In this document: one piece after another, positions 7,343 to 16,310 of the stretch
Numbering within the stretch: the first letter of the stretch is position 1
How the letters are laid out: each line of letters starts with the position of its first letter
From: OMIS01 sp044350895
GTDB lineage: Bacteria > Patescibacteriota > Microgenomatia > UBA1400 > PJMF01
Assembly (NCBI GenBank): GCA_044350895.1
Contig: JBILGT010000020.1
Span: 1-27,541 of the forward strand
Direction of reading: 5' to 3'
Length of the DNA stretch: 27,541 bases
Translations under genes and position numbers: made by a program
The notes under the pieces: model-generated
Seen by the model: only the letters and a program-made list of their open reading frames with translations
What the model was told of the DNA's origin: nothing
Database searches by the model: none

Positions 7343-8600
7343 ACAGGTCGGTGACTACAGACACTATGAGTACTGCCGCTTCTGCATGAGCACCAAACTT
7401 GTACCAGTGATTGACCTTGGATACATGCCACTTGCTGGTGGATTTATTCCGCTCGAACACGCACCTCAGTTACTGGCTGTTGAAAAATTTTTTCCACTGC
7501 ATATTCATTTTTGTAAAAATTGTTTTTTGCTTCAGGTAGTGGACATAATTGCCCAGGAAACGCTTTTTACCGAGTATTTTTATCGTTCTTCGACAATTAC
7601 TACGCTGGTTGAGTACTTTACTCAGATCGCTCGTGAAGTTACACAAACCGTTTCCCATGCTGATCCATTTGTAGTAGAGATTGGTGCCAATGATGGTAGT
7701 TTTATTTCTGCACTTTGTGCTCAAAACATACGCGCAGTTGGAGTCGATCCCGCAGAGAATATTGTTGTTGATGCTCAGAAAGCTGGACTTCCCATTGAGC
7801 TGGGATACTTCAATCGCTCCATCGCCAAGCACATTGTAGAAAAACATGGTCGAGCTGACGCTGTATATAGTTTTAATACGCTCGCACACATTGAAGACAT
7901 GCATGAGGTTGTAGAAGGAATTAAGTTGCTACTTAAACCAGATGGCTATCTCACTTTTGAAATTCACTATGTTGGTAGCATCATTCAGGAACTGCAATAC
8001 GACATGATTTATCACGAACATCAGTACTACTACTCCCTTCTGACTTTAGAAAAGTTCTTTGCAAGTCATGGGATGAGTATTTGGAAAGCTGTCAAAACTG
8101 CTACCCACGCGGGCTCATTGCAAATCTCGGTACAAATCTCAGCAACCGGGACACGTGCAGTCGATGACTCAGTAGCAACTCTGCACAAAGCAGAAATTGA
8201 GAATGGTTTTGACAAACTCAGCACCTATAAACAGCTTGGCAAAAAGATTGCACAAACAAAAATTGATCTCCTCAAACTTTTGAAAAAGCTTCGCTCACAA
8301 GGAGCTACACTGGCTGGCTATGGAGCATCTGGCAGAGGAACAATTATTAGTAACTACTGTGGACTGGATGAAAAATATTTTGACTACATCATTGATGACT
8401 CGCCATACAAACAAAATACTTTGACACCTGGAGTACATCTGCCTGTTCGATCGGCGGAAATACTGGCTACAGATAAGCGACCAGATTATGTGGTGCTCTT
8501 TGCCTGGTCATTTGCTAGAGAAATAGCGCAACGCAACACAAAATATCTTAAAAATGGTGGCAAATTTATTGTGCCGTTGCCACAGGTGGCAATACTCTAA
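7329..8600 (+). CDS. Sugar C-methyltransferase (TylC3/NovU-like)
   Basis: A 423-residue SAM-dependent enzyme of the family that C-methylates dTDP-4-keto-deoxysugars to branched sugars. Domains in order: an N-terminal zinc site with CRFC (16-19) and CKNC (62-65); a Rossmann methyltransferase core with motif I EIGANDG (117-123); the IYHEH motif (E230-H231), matching the Glu-His pair proposed as catalytic in TcaB9; and a C-terminal domain with GYGASGRGT that resembles a second nucleotide-binding fold. I chose the ATG at 7329 because GGGAG lies at 7320-7324 at good spacing and the zinc site then begins soon after Met; an in-frame ATG at 7278 would lie deeper in the preceding gene. The stop overlaps the next ATG (TAATG). 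The exact sugar and methylated carbon are unknown. Confidence 0.88.
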   Translation: MQQPKQVGDYRHYEYCRFCMSTKLVPVIDLGYMPLAGGFIPLEHAPQLLAVEKFFPLHIHFCKNCFLLQVVDIIAQETLFTEYFYRSSTITTLVEYFTQIAREVTQTVSHADPFVVEIGANDGSFISALCAQNIRAVGVDPAENIVVDAQKAGLPIELGYFNRSIAKHIVEKHGRADAVYSFNTLAHIEDMHEVVEGIKLLLKPDGYLTFEIHYVGSIIQELQYDMIYHEHQYYYSLLTLEKFFASHGMSIWKAVKTATHAGSLQISVQISATGTRAVDDSVATLHKAEIENGFDKLSTYKQLGKKIAQTKIDLLKLLKKLRSQGATLAGYGASGRGTIISNYCGLDEKYFDYIIDDSPYKQNTLTPGVHLPVRSAEILATDKRPDYVVLFAWSFAREIAQRNTKYLKNGGKFIVPLPQVAIL

Positions 8601-9496
8601 TGTCAGAAAATAGTGCACCGATTCTTATTCTCGGATGTGATGGACTGGTCGGGAGAACAGTATTCCATTACTTACACGAGAAACTTCCCGGCCGCGTGTT
8701 TGGCACACAGCGCAGTGCTCCAGCGAAGATTGAAAATATTTTTTCACTCAGTGTTGATAGTTTTCAATCTGACTACACTGCTATTAAAAACGTGATTGGT
8801 ACTCCAGATTTTGTAATTAACTGCATTGGCTGCACTAAGCAAGATGCTCCAATTGATGACCTAGAAAAAATAAATGCTGTATTTCCAAAGTTAGTGGAAA
8901 GTACCACAAGTGCATCCTCCACCAAATTAATTTATATTTCCAGTGATGCGGTTTTTTCTGAAACAAGTGATTACGTTGTAGAAACAACTCCACCTAATCC
9001 GACAACTCCATATGGTAGGAGTAAAATGCACGGCGAAACTACAGCAGCACACTGCCTGACAATCAGAACTTCGTTCTTAGGATTTCATTCAGAAAAAAAC
9101 ACTGGTTTGCTTGAATGGCTTCGCCGTACTGATGCACCAGTCGTGAACGGTTACACCAACCAGAATTGGTCGGGATGTACAACATATCAATTTGCACAGC
9201 TTTGTGAATTTCTTATCGCTGCTGAAAATTTTTCTGATTTACGGTCACAAACACCAGTACTTCATTTTGCTCCGCTCAGTGCTTCAAAAGCCACAATCCT
9301 CGAAACCACCTGTCGCATTTTAAACTTGCCGAAAAAAATAAAGAAAGTAGAATTACGACCACTGAGTCGAACACTGAAAACGTTGTACAGTTCGAATACT
9401 ACATTTCGCACAACCAATGACCTCACTGAAGCGTTGCGTGAAACATGGAAATTTGAACAACTGCAGATAACAGGAAACAACTATGAAAAAAACTAA
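8600..9496 (+). CDS. RmlD-like NAD(P)-dependent sugar reductase
   Basis: A 298-residue extended short-chain dehydrogenase of the dTDP-4-dehydrorhamnose reductase family. It has the nucleotide-binding GCDGLVG (12-18), the YISSDAVF strand with Ser114/115, and the catalytic pair Tyr138 and Lys142 in YGRSK. These enzymes reduce the 4-keto group of activated deoxysugars. The length matches RmlD. Its position between a C-methyltransferase and a WecB-like epimerase suggests it reduces the methylated 4-keto sugar, or works like FnlB of the UDP-N-acetylfucosamine pathway, whose partner FnlC is WecB-like; the sequence does not decide. The ATG overlaps the previous stop, and its 3' end overlaps the next gene by 14 nt. 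Confidence 0.87.
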   Translation: MSENSAPILILGCDGLVGRTVFHYLHEKLPGRVFGTQRSAPAKIENIFSLSVDSFQSDYTAIKNVIGTPDFVINCIGCTKQDAPIDDLEKINAVFPKLVESTTSASSTKLIYISSDAVFSETSDYVVETTPPNPTTPYGRSKMHGETTAAHCLTIRTSFLGFHSEKNTGLLEWLRRTDAPVVNGYTNQNWSGCTTYQFAQLCEFLIAAENFSDLRSQTPVLHFAPLSASKATILETTCRILNLPKKIKKVELRPLSRTLKTLYSSNTTFRTTNDLTEALRETWKFEQLQITGNNYEKN

Positions 9497-10679
9497 AAAA
9501 ACTATTGCATTCATACTTGGTATTCGCCCCGACATTATTCGTGCGGCACTGATTATGCGATACCTTGAACAAGAAAAAGATATTAAAGTTGTTTTTATTT
9601 GGTCTGGGCAACACTATTCAGATAACTTAAAAGGCATTTTCTTCAGACAACTAAAAATGCGCGATCCTGATATTGAATTGGGTTGCCAAGGTGAAACTGA
9701 TACTGAAATTGGTTCGCAACTTTTGGCAAAACTCCACCCTGTTTTACAAGAACTGAATCCTGATGCAGTAGCGTTTTTGGGTGATACCAATACGTTGACA
9801 GGTGCACTCGCAGCTATGTTACTCAATATTCCCATTATTCATATTGAAGGCTGTTGGCACTCATATGATTGGCGTATGCCTGAAGAAAAGTATCGAACCA
9901 TTGGTGATCATATCGCCGATGTAATTTATACCTATGAAGAAGAGTACAAAATTCGTGGTATTGCTGAAGGATTAAATCCAAAAAATATTGTTGTTGTTCG
10001 TAATCCAATCGTTGATATTTTAAATGAATTTTATTTTAAACAAAAAAAGCGACTGCAAGCTGAAGCAACGCCTGAATTTTTTGCAACACGTGGTATTACA
10101 AAAGGCGAGTACTATTTTATGACCTGTCACCGCCGTGAGAATGTTCACATTACTTCGTCACTCAAAACGATCTTAGCATTTGTAGCACAAGCAGATAAGC
10201 CAGTATATTTTCCCGCAAGTTATCGCACTCAAAAAATTCTCCAAGCTGAGAAAATAAAACTTCCTAAAAACTGCATCATGGTTGATCCAATTGGCTATGA
10301 AGAGTTGCTCATGCTTATCACAAACTGCAAAGCCATCTTTACTGATTCCGGAACACTTAGTGAAGAAGCAAGTGTTCTGCAAATTCCTTGTGTAAATATT
10401 AGAAAATCAACTGAGCGACCGCAAATTTATGATGTGCGTGGTGCAGTAAAGTTTGATCCCTCTGAACCAAAAAAATATCCACCAAAATTGTTGTATAAAA
10501 AGCTTGCAGCAATTATTGGCACAACTTGGAAACATACGCTCGGTGATGGAAAATCTTCTCAAAGAATTGCGCGAGATATTATTAAACGATTGCGAACTGG
10601 CAAGCTCCGTGGACATCTCCCAGCAGACAATCACCTACCTATTTCACGATCATTTATTGAAGATGGTATCGTCGTTTAA
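9483..10679 (+). CDS. UDP-N-acetylglucosamine 2-epimerase family protein (WecB-like)
   Basis: A 398-residue protein of the non-hydrolysing 2-epimerase family, with a GT-B-like fold. Key positions correspond to E. coli WecB: Arg15 in GIRPD (R10), Asp101 in FLGDTNT (D95), Glu122 in HIEG (E117), the PEE at 133-135 (E131) and His216 in CHRREN (H213). The DSGTLSEEA and STERPQ segments also fit. The common HVEAG is HIEGC here. The reaction interconverts UDP-GlcNAc and UDP-ManNAc, or the fucosamine analogue if it is FnlC-like. AGGA at 9472-9475 lies 7 nt before the ATG, giving a strong ribosome site inside the previous gene. The stop overlaps the next ATG. Confidence 0.88.
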   Translation: MKKTKKTIAFILGIRPDIIRAALIMRYLEQEKDIKVVFIWSGQHYSDNLKGIFFRQLKMRDPDIELGCQGETDTEIGSQLLAKLHPVLQELNPDAVAFLGDTNTLTGALAAMLLNIPIIHIEGCWHSYDWRMPEEKYRTIGDHIADVIYTYEEEYKIRGIAEGLNPKNIVVVRNPIVDILNEFYFKQKKRLQAEATPEFFATRGITKGEYYFMTCHRRENVHITSSLKTILAFVAQADKPVYFPASYRTQKILQAEKIKLPKNCIMVDPIGYEELLMLITNCKAIFTDSGTLSEEASVLQIPCVNIRKSTERPQIYDVRGAVKFDPSEPKKYPPKLLYKKLAAIIGTTWKHTLGDGKSSQRIARDIIKRLRTGKLRGHLPADNHLPISRSFIEDGIVV

Positions 10680-11404
10680 TGCCGAAACCTCAAACGTTAT
10701 TACTAGCCATTTGTATCCCAATGTATAACGAAGCTGTTGATGCTGCAGCATGTATTGTGGAAGTCATGAAGTACATTGGTACTATTCCCGCTATTCAGCT
10801 CATTATTATTAATGATGGCAGTAGTGATAGCACACTCAGTATTTTAGAAGCTCAGCAAAAAAAATTTCACGGAAAATTTACCATTATTTCTCATCAAACA
10901 AATCGGGGGTATGGGGCTGCCATACAAACCGGTGTACATTCTGCCGCAAAAGTTGGGGCAGAATATGTTTTGTTTATGGATGCTGATCTCACAAATCATC
11001 CTCGATTCTTAAAAAACTTTGTGGCAAAAATTCCTGACGGCTATGACTGCGTCAAAGCTTCTCGTTATATCCACGGAGGTGGCATGGTGGGTGTTCCACT
11101 CTATCGACAACTATTTTCAACCTATGGAAATAAGCTCGTAAATCTGTGCTTTAGGATGCACCTGCATGACTATACCAATGGTTTTCGCATGTTGCGTGTA
11201 GCTGCTGCAAAAAAAATTATGTACACCAAAAATGACTTTTCGCTATTGCTCGAAGAGATGTACTACCTTAAAAAAATGAATGCTCGCTGTTGTGAAATTC
11301 CACACGTTCTGACAAACCGAGTGGCTAGTTCATCACACTTTGTGTACTCATTCAAGCTTTTCCAAAATTATCTATATTTTATGTCTCTGGCACTCAGAGT
11401 ATAA
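10679..11404 (+). CDS. Family 2 glycosyltransferase (DPMS-like)
   Basis: A 241-residue GT-A enzyme. The start has the nucleotide-binding pattern IPMYNE, followed by NDGSSD (45-50), NRGYGAAIQTG (75-85) and the metal-binding DAD (101-103) in MDADLTNHP. The middle resembles dolichol-phosphate mannose synthases, which load a sugar from a nucleotide donor onto polyprenyl phosphate. There is no C-terminal membrane pair, so it would work at the inner membrane face as a soluble or peripheral enzyme. This role would supply the lipid-linked donor used by GT-C transferases such as those at 332-6458; the link is inference. Last gene of the operon, with its start in a TAATG overlap. Confidence 0.88.
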   Translation: MPKPQTLLLAICIPMYNEAVDAAACIVEVMKYIGTIPAIQLIIINDGSSDSTLSILEAQQKKFHGKFTIISHQTNRGYGAAIQTGVHSAAKVGAEYVLFMDADLTNHPRFLKNFVAKIPDGYDCVKASRYIHGGGMVGVPLYRQLFSTYGNKLVNLCFRMHLHDYTNGFRMLRVAAAKKIMYTKNDFSLLLEEMYYLKKMNARCCEIPHVLTNRVASSSHFVYSFKLFQNYLYFMSLALRV

Positions 11405-11412
11405 AAATTTTG
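11385..11412 (+). terminator. Weak candidate terminator at the end of the sugar operon
   Basis: CTCTG (11385-11389) and CAGAG (11395-11399) form a perfect 5-bp stem with a 5-nt loop, followed by TATAAAAATTTT. The stem lies within the last codons of the glycosyltransferase gene and the T tract is interrupted, so it is a poor rho-independent terminator. It is the only hairpin seen near the 22-nt gap to the convergent zwf gene. Confidence 0.25.
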
Positions 11413-11426
11413 ACTGCTATTTTGAA

Positions 11427-12878
11427 TTAAGACCAGGTTTTACCGTCATCAGTGATGAGTGAAGTGAAGCTTGCTGGACCCCACGTTCCTGCAGCGTACT
11501 TTTCTGGTTTAAAATCGGCTTCTTTTGTACGTTCAAGCAGAGGTTGCACAAACTTCCACGCTTCTTCAATGCCACTGGCATGGGGAAAGAGTGTGGCATC
11601 ACCTTGAATCGCATCGTGAATGAGCTTCACATATGCTTCAAGTAAATCCATTTGGAACACGTGCTTATAGTAAAAACGCATCGGCACTTCTTGGACTTTC
11701 AGTTGTAGTCCAGGCTGCTTCACATGCATTCTGAAAATTATGCCTTCATTTGGAGTGATCCGAAGTGTGAGAATGTTACCGCGTGGCTGTCCACCCATTT
11801 TCTGAAACAGCTGATTAAATGGTTCCTTAAAGTGGATAGAAATATCGGTAACTTTTCGAGTCATTCGTTTTCCTAGTCTCACATAAATGGGAACACCTTG
11901 CCAACGGTCGGTATCAGCATACATTTTGCAAGCAAACGCACTTTCTGTTGTAGAATTCTGAGGCATTCCTTCTTCTTCAAGATAGCCTGGCACTGGAGCA
12001 CCATGCATAGTACCTTTCGTATACTGCCCATATTTCACCTGAGACGCAACAGTTGCTGGTGTAAATGGTCGCAGTGATTTGAGAAACTCTTGTCTGCGTA
12101 AATCAATATGATGTGCACCAAGTGATATTGGCTCTTCCATAAGTGACATCGCTACCATTTGCAGAATGTGATTTTGGAAAATATCACGAATCGCTCCCGT
12201 TTGATCATAAAATGTCGTTCGTCCACCCACACCCAACGTTTCAGCAGCAGTCACAGTGATGTAGTCAACAAACTTCCAGCTCCACAAATGTTCAAATGCA
12301 CCATTCGCAAACCTGAACGCAAGCAAATTCTGGACAGTTTCTTTTCCCAAAAAATGATCAATTCTATAAATGGAATTTTCATCAAATACCTGCAGTAATT
12401 CAGTATTTAATTCCTGGGCACTTTCTAAATCTGTACCAAATGGTTTCTCAATCATCAGTTTAGTCCAGCCATACGTCGTTGTATGCAGCTGTGCACTTTT
12501 AATATTTCTGACAACGTCACCATACAATTGCGGAAGCGTTGCCACATACCATAAATGGTTGGCACACTGTTCAAGTGCTTCATATTGCTTTTTAATGGCA
12601 AGCGTTGTCTGTGGATCAGTTACGTTCCCAGAAACGTAGTAGAGGTGCTTACAAAACTCAAGCCACTGCGCTTCCTGTTTAGGGAGAACTACTGAACGGA
12701 CAAATTCATGGAAAGCTTCATGGGTGTATGCAGCCCGAGCTGTACCAATCACATAAAAATGTTCTGGAAGTAACCCATGTGAAAATAAATGGTAAATAGC
12801 TGGAAGAATTTTCTTTTTGGAAAGATCTCCAGTCGCTCCGACTAAAAATAGTGCAAGGCTACGTTCTATTGGCTTCAT
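11427..12878 (-). CDS. zwf: Glucose-6-phosphate 1-dehydrogenase
   Basis: Oxidises glucose-6-phosphate to 6-phosphogluconolactone with NADP, the first step of the oxidative pentose phosphate route. From the ATG at 12876-12878 the protein has 483 residues (E. coli 491). It shows the coenzyme-binding GATGDLSKKK (14-23), EKPFG (144-148), the substrate-binding RIDHFLGKE (172-180) and the QNHILQ segment with the likely catalytic His237. An in-frame TTG at 12911 would add eleven residues and overlap the -10 box, so I reject it. No phosphogluconolactonase or 6-phosphogluconate dehydrogenase gene is nearby. It stands alone between the convergent sugar operon and the efflux operon. Confidence 0.96.
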   Translation of the reverse strand: MKPIERSLALFLVGATGDLSKKKILPAIYHLFSHGLLPEHFYVIGTARAAYTHEAFHEFVRSVVLPKQEAQWLEFCKHLYYVSGNVTDPQTTLAIKKQYEALEQCANHLWYVATLPQLYGDVVRNIKSAQLHTTTYGWTKLMIEKPFGTDLESAQELNTELLQVFDENSIYRIDHFLGKETVQNLLAFRFANGAFEHLWSWKFVDYITVTAAETLGVGGRTTFYDQTGAIRDIFQNHILQMVAMSLMEEPISLGAHHIDLRRQEFLKSLRPFTPATVASQVKYGQYTKGTMHGAPVPGYLEEEGMPQNSTTESAFACKMYADTDRWQGVPIYVRLGKRMTRKVTDISIHFKEPFNQLFQKMGGQPRGNILTLRITPNEGIIFRMHVKQPGLQLKVQEVPMRFYYKHVFQMDLLEAYVKLIHDAIQGDATLFPHASGIEEAWKFVQPLLERTKEADFKPEKYAAGTWGPASFTSLITDDGKTWS

Positions 12879-12898
12879 GAATGCAATTGTTAGGTGAG

Positions 12899-12928
12899 AT
12901 TGTAACCGCAAGAGCGCTTACTTTGCAA
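12899..12928 (-). promoter_or_regulatory. Candidate zwf promoter
   Basis: On the minus strand a TTGCAA -35 (12923-12928) and a TACAAT -10 (12899-12904) are separated by 18 bp. Transcription would begin about 14 nt before the zwf ATG. It lies in the 60-bp gap after the RND pump gene, giving zwf its own promoter. Confidence 0.45.
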
Positions 12929-12938
12929 TGGAAGTTTG

Positions 12939-15900
12939 CTAGTCTTCTTTCATCCATTCAAAATAAAGCACAGGGATGAAAAGTAACATGATAGTACTTG
13001 CTACGAGCAGACCAGAAATGATAGCACCACCTAAGCCTCGCCATAATGGGTCTGCAATAGTAATAGGCAGCAATCCAAAGACAGTTGAAAGCTTTGTTAA
13101 AATGATCGGTTCTAAGCGACTTGCGCCCGCATTTGCAATTGAGTGTCTAAAGCTCATGCCTTCTTTTTTGTTTAAATTAATTTTGTCCACAATAAACATT
13201 GAATTTGTCACAATGATTCCAAACAGTGAAAGCACGCCGATTAATGCTGGGAATGACAATGGTGTACCAGTTATTGCAAATGCAAGGAATACTGAGGAAA
13301 CAGCAAGTGGAATAACAATGATAACGATCAAAGCTTGTCTGAATGAATTAAACTGAATAACCATCGTAATGAGAATAAGTACAGCTGAAAGAATCATTGC
13401 CATCAAAATTGACTGAATTGATTTAGCATTCTCTTCATTTACACCACCAGTTTCCCACTCATAGCCTTGTGGGAGTTTAATAGAATCAGTAAATTCGAGC
13501 AATTTTTTATTGGTATCTGGTATTGATGTACCTGTTGTTACAGCTGCACTCACACTGATACTTCGCTTGAAGTTTCGATGCGCAATCACTGTTGGATTGG
13601 CTTTAGTTACGAGCTTACCCAAAGAAAGCAGTGGGAATTCTTTGTTATCTTTGGTGAAGATTCGTAGTTCACTCAAACCCTGTGGTGAACCAGTTGCTTC
13701 GGTTACTCTAAAAACGATATCTTTTTTATCAGAATCACCTTCTTCAAAGGCAATTGAATCAAGAGGAAAACCACTGGCATACAGCCGTAGTGAACTACTG
13801 ATCTCATCTTTACCTACACCATATTCTGCAAGTTTTGCTTCATCAGGTACAAATTGAATTGCACTGGTACTTTCGTCAACAGATTTATTAATGTTTGTAA
13901 CACCAGGTTGTTCTTTAAGATATGCTACAACGGTGTCAGCAATTTGCTCCATTTCACGTAAATCATTGCCAAGTAGTGTAATTTGCAGATCTGAACCAGC
14001 TGGTGGGCCACCTGAGACTTCTACAACGGATATGTCACCTGCTGTATAGTTGGCGAATGTATCACGCAACTGTGTTGCAATTTCTGGTGATGAAATTTTA
14101 CGCTCTTCTTTATCAACCAAGCGAACTGTGTAGTACACACTATTTGTACTCGCTGATAGCGCACTGCTACCACCATCGGTGTTGGCACGCTTTCCAATTT
14201 CGGCAGTAATGTATTCTGCTTCAGGGATCTTTAAAAGCTCACCGAGAATGGCAGTACCTTCTGTTTTTGTTTGCGCTAAATCAGTTCCTGAAGGAAGCTT
14301 TAATTCTACAAACACTTGATTCTCATCAGTTTTTGGAAAGAACTCATTCTTAACAAATCCAAGGGGAAGTAGTGCAAATGAAAAAATTGCATAGATTGCC
14401 ACTGCCCACATAACTTTTCGGCGACTTGTCTTTGATTGCAAAATGCGATCAATCAGTCGTTCATATTTTTCAGCAAATGGTTCAATATCAATAATTCCTT
14501 TATCAACAATTTTCTGTATGAAAGAAAAAGTGCCACTTTTTCTACGAGGGAAGCGTTCTTGTAGAGCCGCTTTCATTCGAGAAAGTGCAGCACGACTTCC
14601 TGTTCTTAGTGATGGGAGTGTTCTCAAAAATATAAATGACAATATGACGTAGACTAAGAGAATTGGAATAAACAACGGAGTTCCAAAAGCCAGTGCGATT
14701 ACAACACCCAGCGCAATACAGTACACCAGTGCTTTAAGTAGCCAAATTACTCTGACTGGAATAACTGGTTTCAATATGAGGATCATCAGTGGCAAGGTAA
14801 TCAATACAGCAATTGCCGTAGAAGAAATCATTGTTACAGTCACCACAATAGGAATTGGTTTAATAAATTCACCAATAATTCCTGATGCAAGCAACAGCGG
14901 AACAAATGCCCAGATTGTTGTAATTGTAGTAGACCAAATTGGAACAATTGTATCTCTCCACACAAGAACACCTGTTTCAGCAGGAGTAAATCTGCCACTT
15001 CTGAAGTAGGTTGTCATTGCAGAAACAACGACGATGGTGTCATCAACTAAGAGTCCCAATGAAAGTAAGAATGCAAAAAGTGACAAAAAGTTTATTGTCA
15101 TGCCAGTAAGTTGCATTAAAAAGAAGGCTGACAAAAATGTGAGTGGCACTGTGAGTGAGGAGATGAGTGCCTGACGCAGACCTAAGAAAATAAGTAGCAC
15201 GGCAAATACTAAAATAATTGTTGTGGTAAATTCACCTAAAAGATCAGTGAACTGTTTAGAAATTTCTTCACTTGTATTGAGTAACGTTGTAGTTTGTAGT
15301 GTATTATTTCGCTCAGCTATGAATTCTTCAACTGATTTTTCAACATCATTACCAGCTGCAGTAATATCGGAGCTAGAAGTTTTGTACACTGAAAAAACAA
15401 CAGCTTGACGAGTTTTTTCACCTGGTTTGCCCAAAAGTGTCTGTTGTTGATTAAGTTTTGCTTGTTCCTGAACTATTGCGACTTCTCCCAAAGTAACTGA
15501 CTGACCATTGATGGTCAATTTTAAATCGCGAATATCTTGAACAGTTTCAAGTGTTCTATCAATCGTGAGAGTAAAGGTGTTTGATTCTGACTGAATGGTA
15601 CCAGCTGGAAATGAAGAGCGGGCAGTTTTGACTGCTTGAGATAGCTGGGCTGGATTAATATTATATTGACCCAGCTTTTCAGGGTTAATATACACAACCA
15701 CTTCTTGTGTTTGAATTCCAGTCGTTTCAACTCTATCTACTTTTGAAATATCTTCAATTCTATTTTTTAAAGCTTCAGAGGCTGCCATTAAGTCTGGAAC
15801 ATCACCAGTACTGGTGAGAGCAAACTGCCAGATTGGCACATCTTCAAAATCAAGTGCTCGTACTTCAGGGTCGACAGCATTGGCTGGAAGTTGCACAGGT

Positions 15901-16307
15901 TCAATTGCAGTCGTGACATCTTCTTTTGCTTTTTCACGATCCACGGTTGAAACGAACTGCAACGTAATGAACGAAACATTTTGCTGTGAAACAGAACTGA
16001 CTTGGTCAATACCTTGCAAACCACGCAACTTGTCTTCGAGAGGTGTAGTAACCAGAGTTTCCACATCTGATGGTGAAGCACCTGGTAAAACAGAGACAAT
16101 GGTAATAATCGGGATCTTTACTTCAGGATTAAGACGTTTTGGCAAGTTGATATAGGAAAGTGTTCCAACCAAAACAATTGTTAGGATCAATAAAAACACT
16201 AAGCGAATACTTTGGATATACCGTCCCACCCAGCTCTGCATAAGTGCTGGATCAAACTTGAGTCTTCCAAGATATGAGTTTATTTCTGATTGCTCACTTT
16301 TCACCAT
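12939..16307 (-). CDS. RND-family efflux transporter (AcrB/SwrC-like)
   Basis: A 1122-residue inner-membrane proton-driven exporter. It has the duplicated RND plan: one helix near the N-terminus, a large outside loop, a helix bundle, then a second half of the same form. The proton-relay pair Asp422-Asp423 is present in GLLVDDTIVVV (AcrB D407-D408). In the second half the segment reads GIIVTNSMFIVD, with Thr where AcrB has Lys940; Thr or Asn at this place is seen in pumps of single-membrane bacteria such as SwrC. It is longer than AcrB (1049), partly through a stretch between the halves that holds an extra hydrophobic pair (around LLKALVYCIALG to VILSFIFL) and a basic segment. It follows the adaptor gene by 3 nt. 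No TolC-like gene is present. Substrate unknown. Confidence 0.92.
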   Translation of the reverse strand: MVKSEQSEINSYLGRLKFDPALMQSWVGRYIQSIRLVFLLILTIVLVGTLSYINLPKRLNPEVKIPIITIVSVLPGASPSDVETLVTTPLEDKLRGLQGIDQVSSVSQQNVSFITLQFVSTVDREKAKEDVTTAIEPVQLPANAVDPEVRALDFEDVPIWQFALTSTGDVPDLMAASEALKNRIEDISKVDRVETTGIQTQEVVVYINPEKLGQYNINPAQLSQAVKTARSSFPAGTIQSESNTFTLTIDRTLETVQDIRDLKLTINGQSVTLGEVAIVQEQAKLNQQQTLLGKPGEKTRQAVVFSVYKTSSSDITAAGNDVEKSVEEFIAERNNTLQTTTLLNTSEEISKQFTDLLGEFTTTIILVFAVLLIFLGLRQALISSLTVPLTFLSAFFLMQLTGMTINFLSLFAFLLSLGLLVDDTIVVVSAMTTYFRSGRFTPAETGVLVWRDTIVPIWSTTITTIWAFVPLLLASGIIGEFIKPIPIVVTVTMISSTAIAVLITLPLMILILKPVIPVRVIWLLKALVYCIALGVVIALAFGTPLFIPILLVYVILSFIFLRTLPSLRTGSRAALSRMKAALQERFPRRKSGTFSFIQKIVDKGIIDIEPFAEKYERLIDRILQSKTSRRKVMWAVAIYAIFSFALLPLGFVKNEFFPKTDENQVFVELKLPSGTDLAQTKTEGTAILGELLKIPEAEYITAEIGKRANTDGGSSALSASTNSVYYTVRLVDKEERKISSPEIATQLRDTFANYTAGDISVVEVSGGPPAGSDLQITLLGNDLREMEQIADTVVAYLKEQPGVTNINKSVDESTSAIQFVPDEAKLAEYGVGKDEISSSLRLYASGFPLDSIAFEEGDSDKKDIVFRVTEATGSPQGLSELRIFTKDNKEFPLLSLGKLVTKANPTVIAHRNFKRSISVSAAVTTGTSIPDTNKKLLEFTDSIKLPQGYEWETGGVNEENAKSIQSILMAMILSAVLILITMVIQFNSFRQALIVIIVIPLAVSSVFLAFAITGTPLSFPALIGVLSLFGIIVTNSMFIVDKINLNKKEGMSFRHSIANAGASRLEPIILTKLSTVFGLLPITIADPLWRGLGGAIISGLLVASTIMLLFIPVLYFEWMKED

Positions 16308-16310
16308 AAA

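Noticed and set aside
12879..12911. TTG start for zwf at 12911
   Set aside because: It overlaps the predicted -10 box and adds residues not expected in the family.
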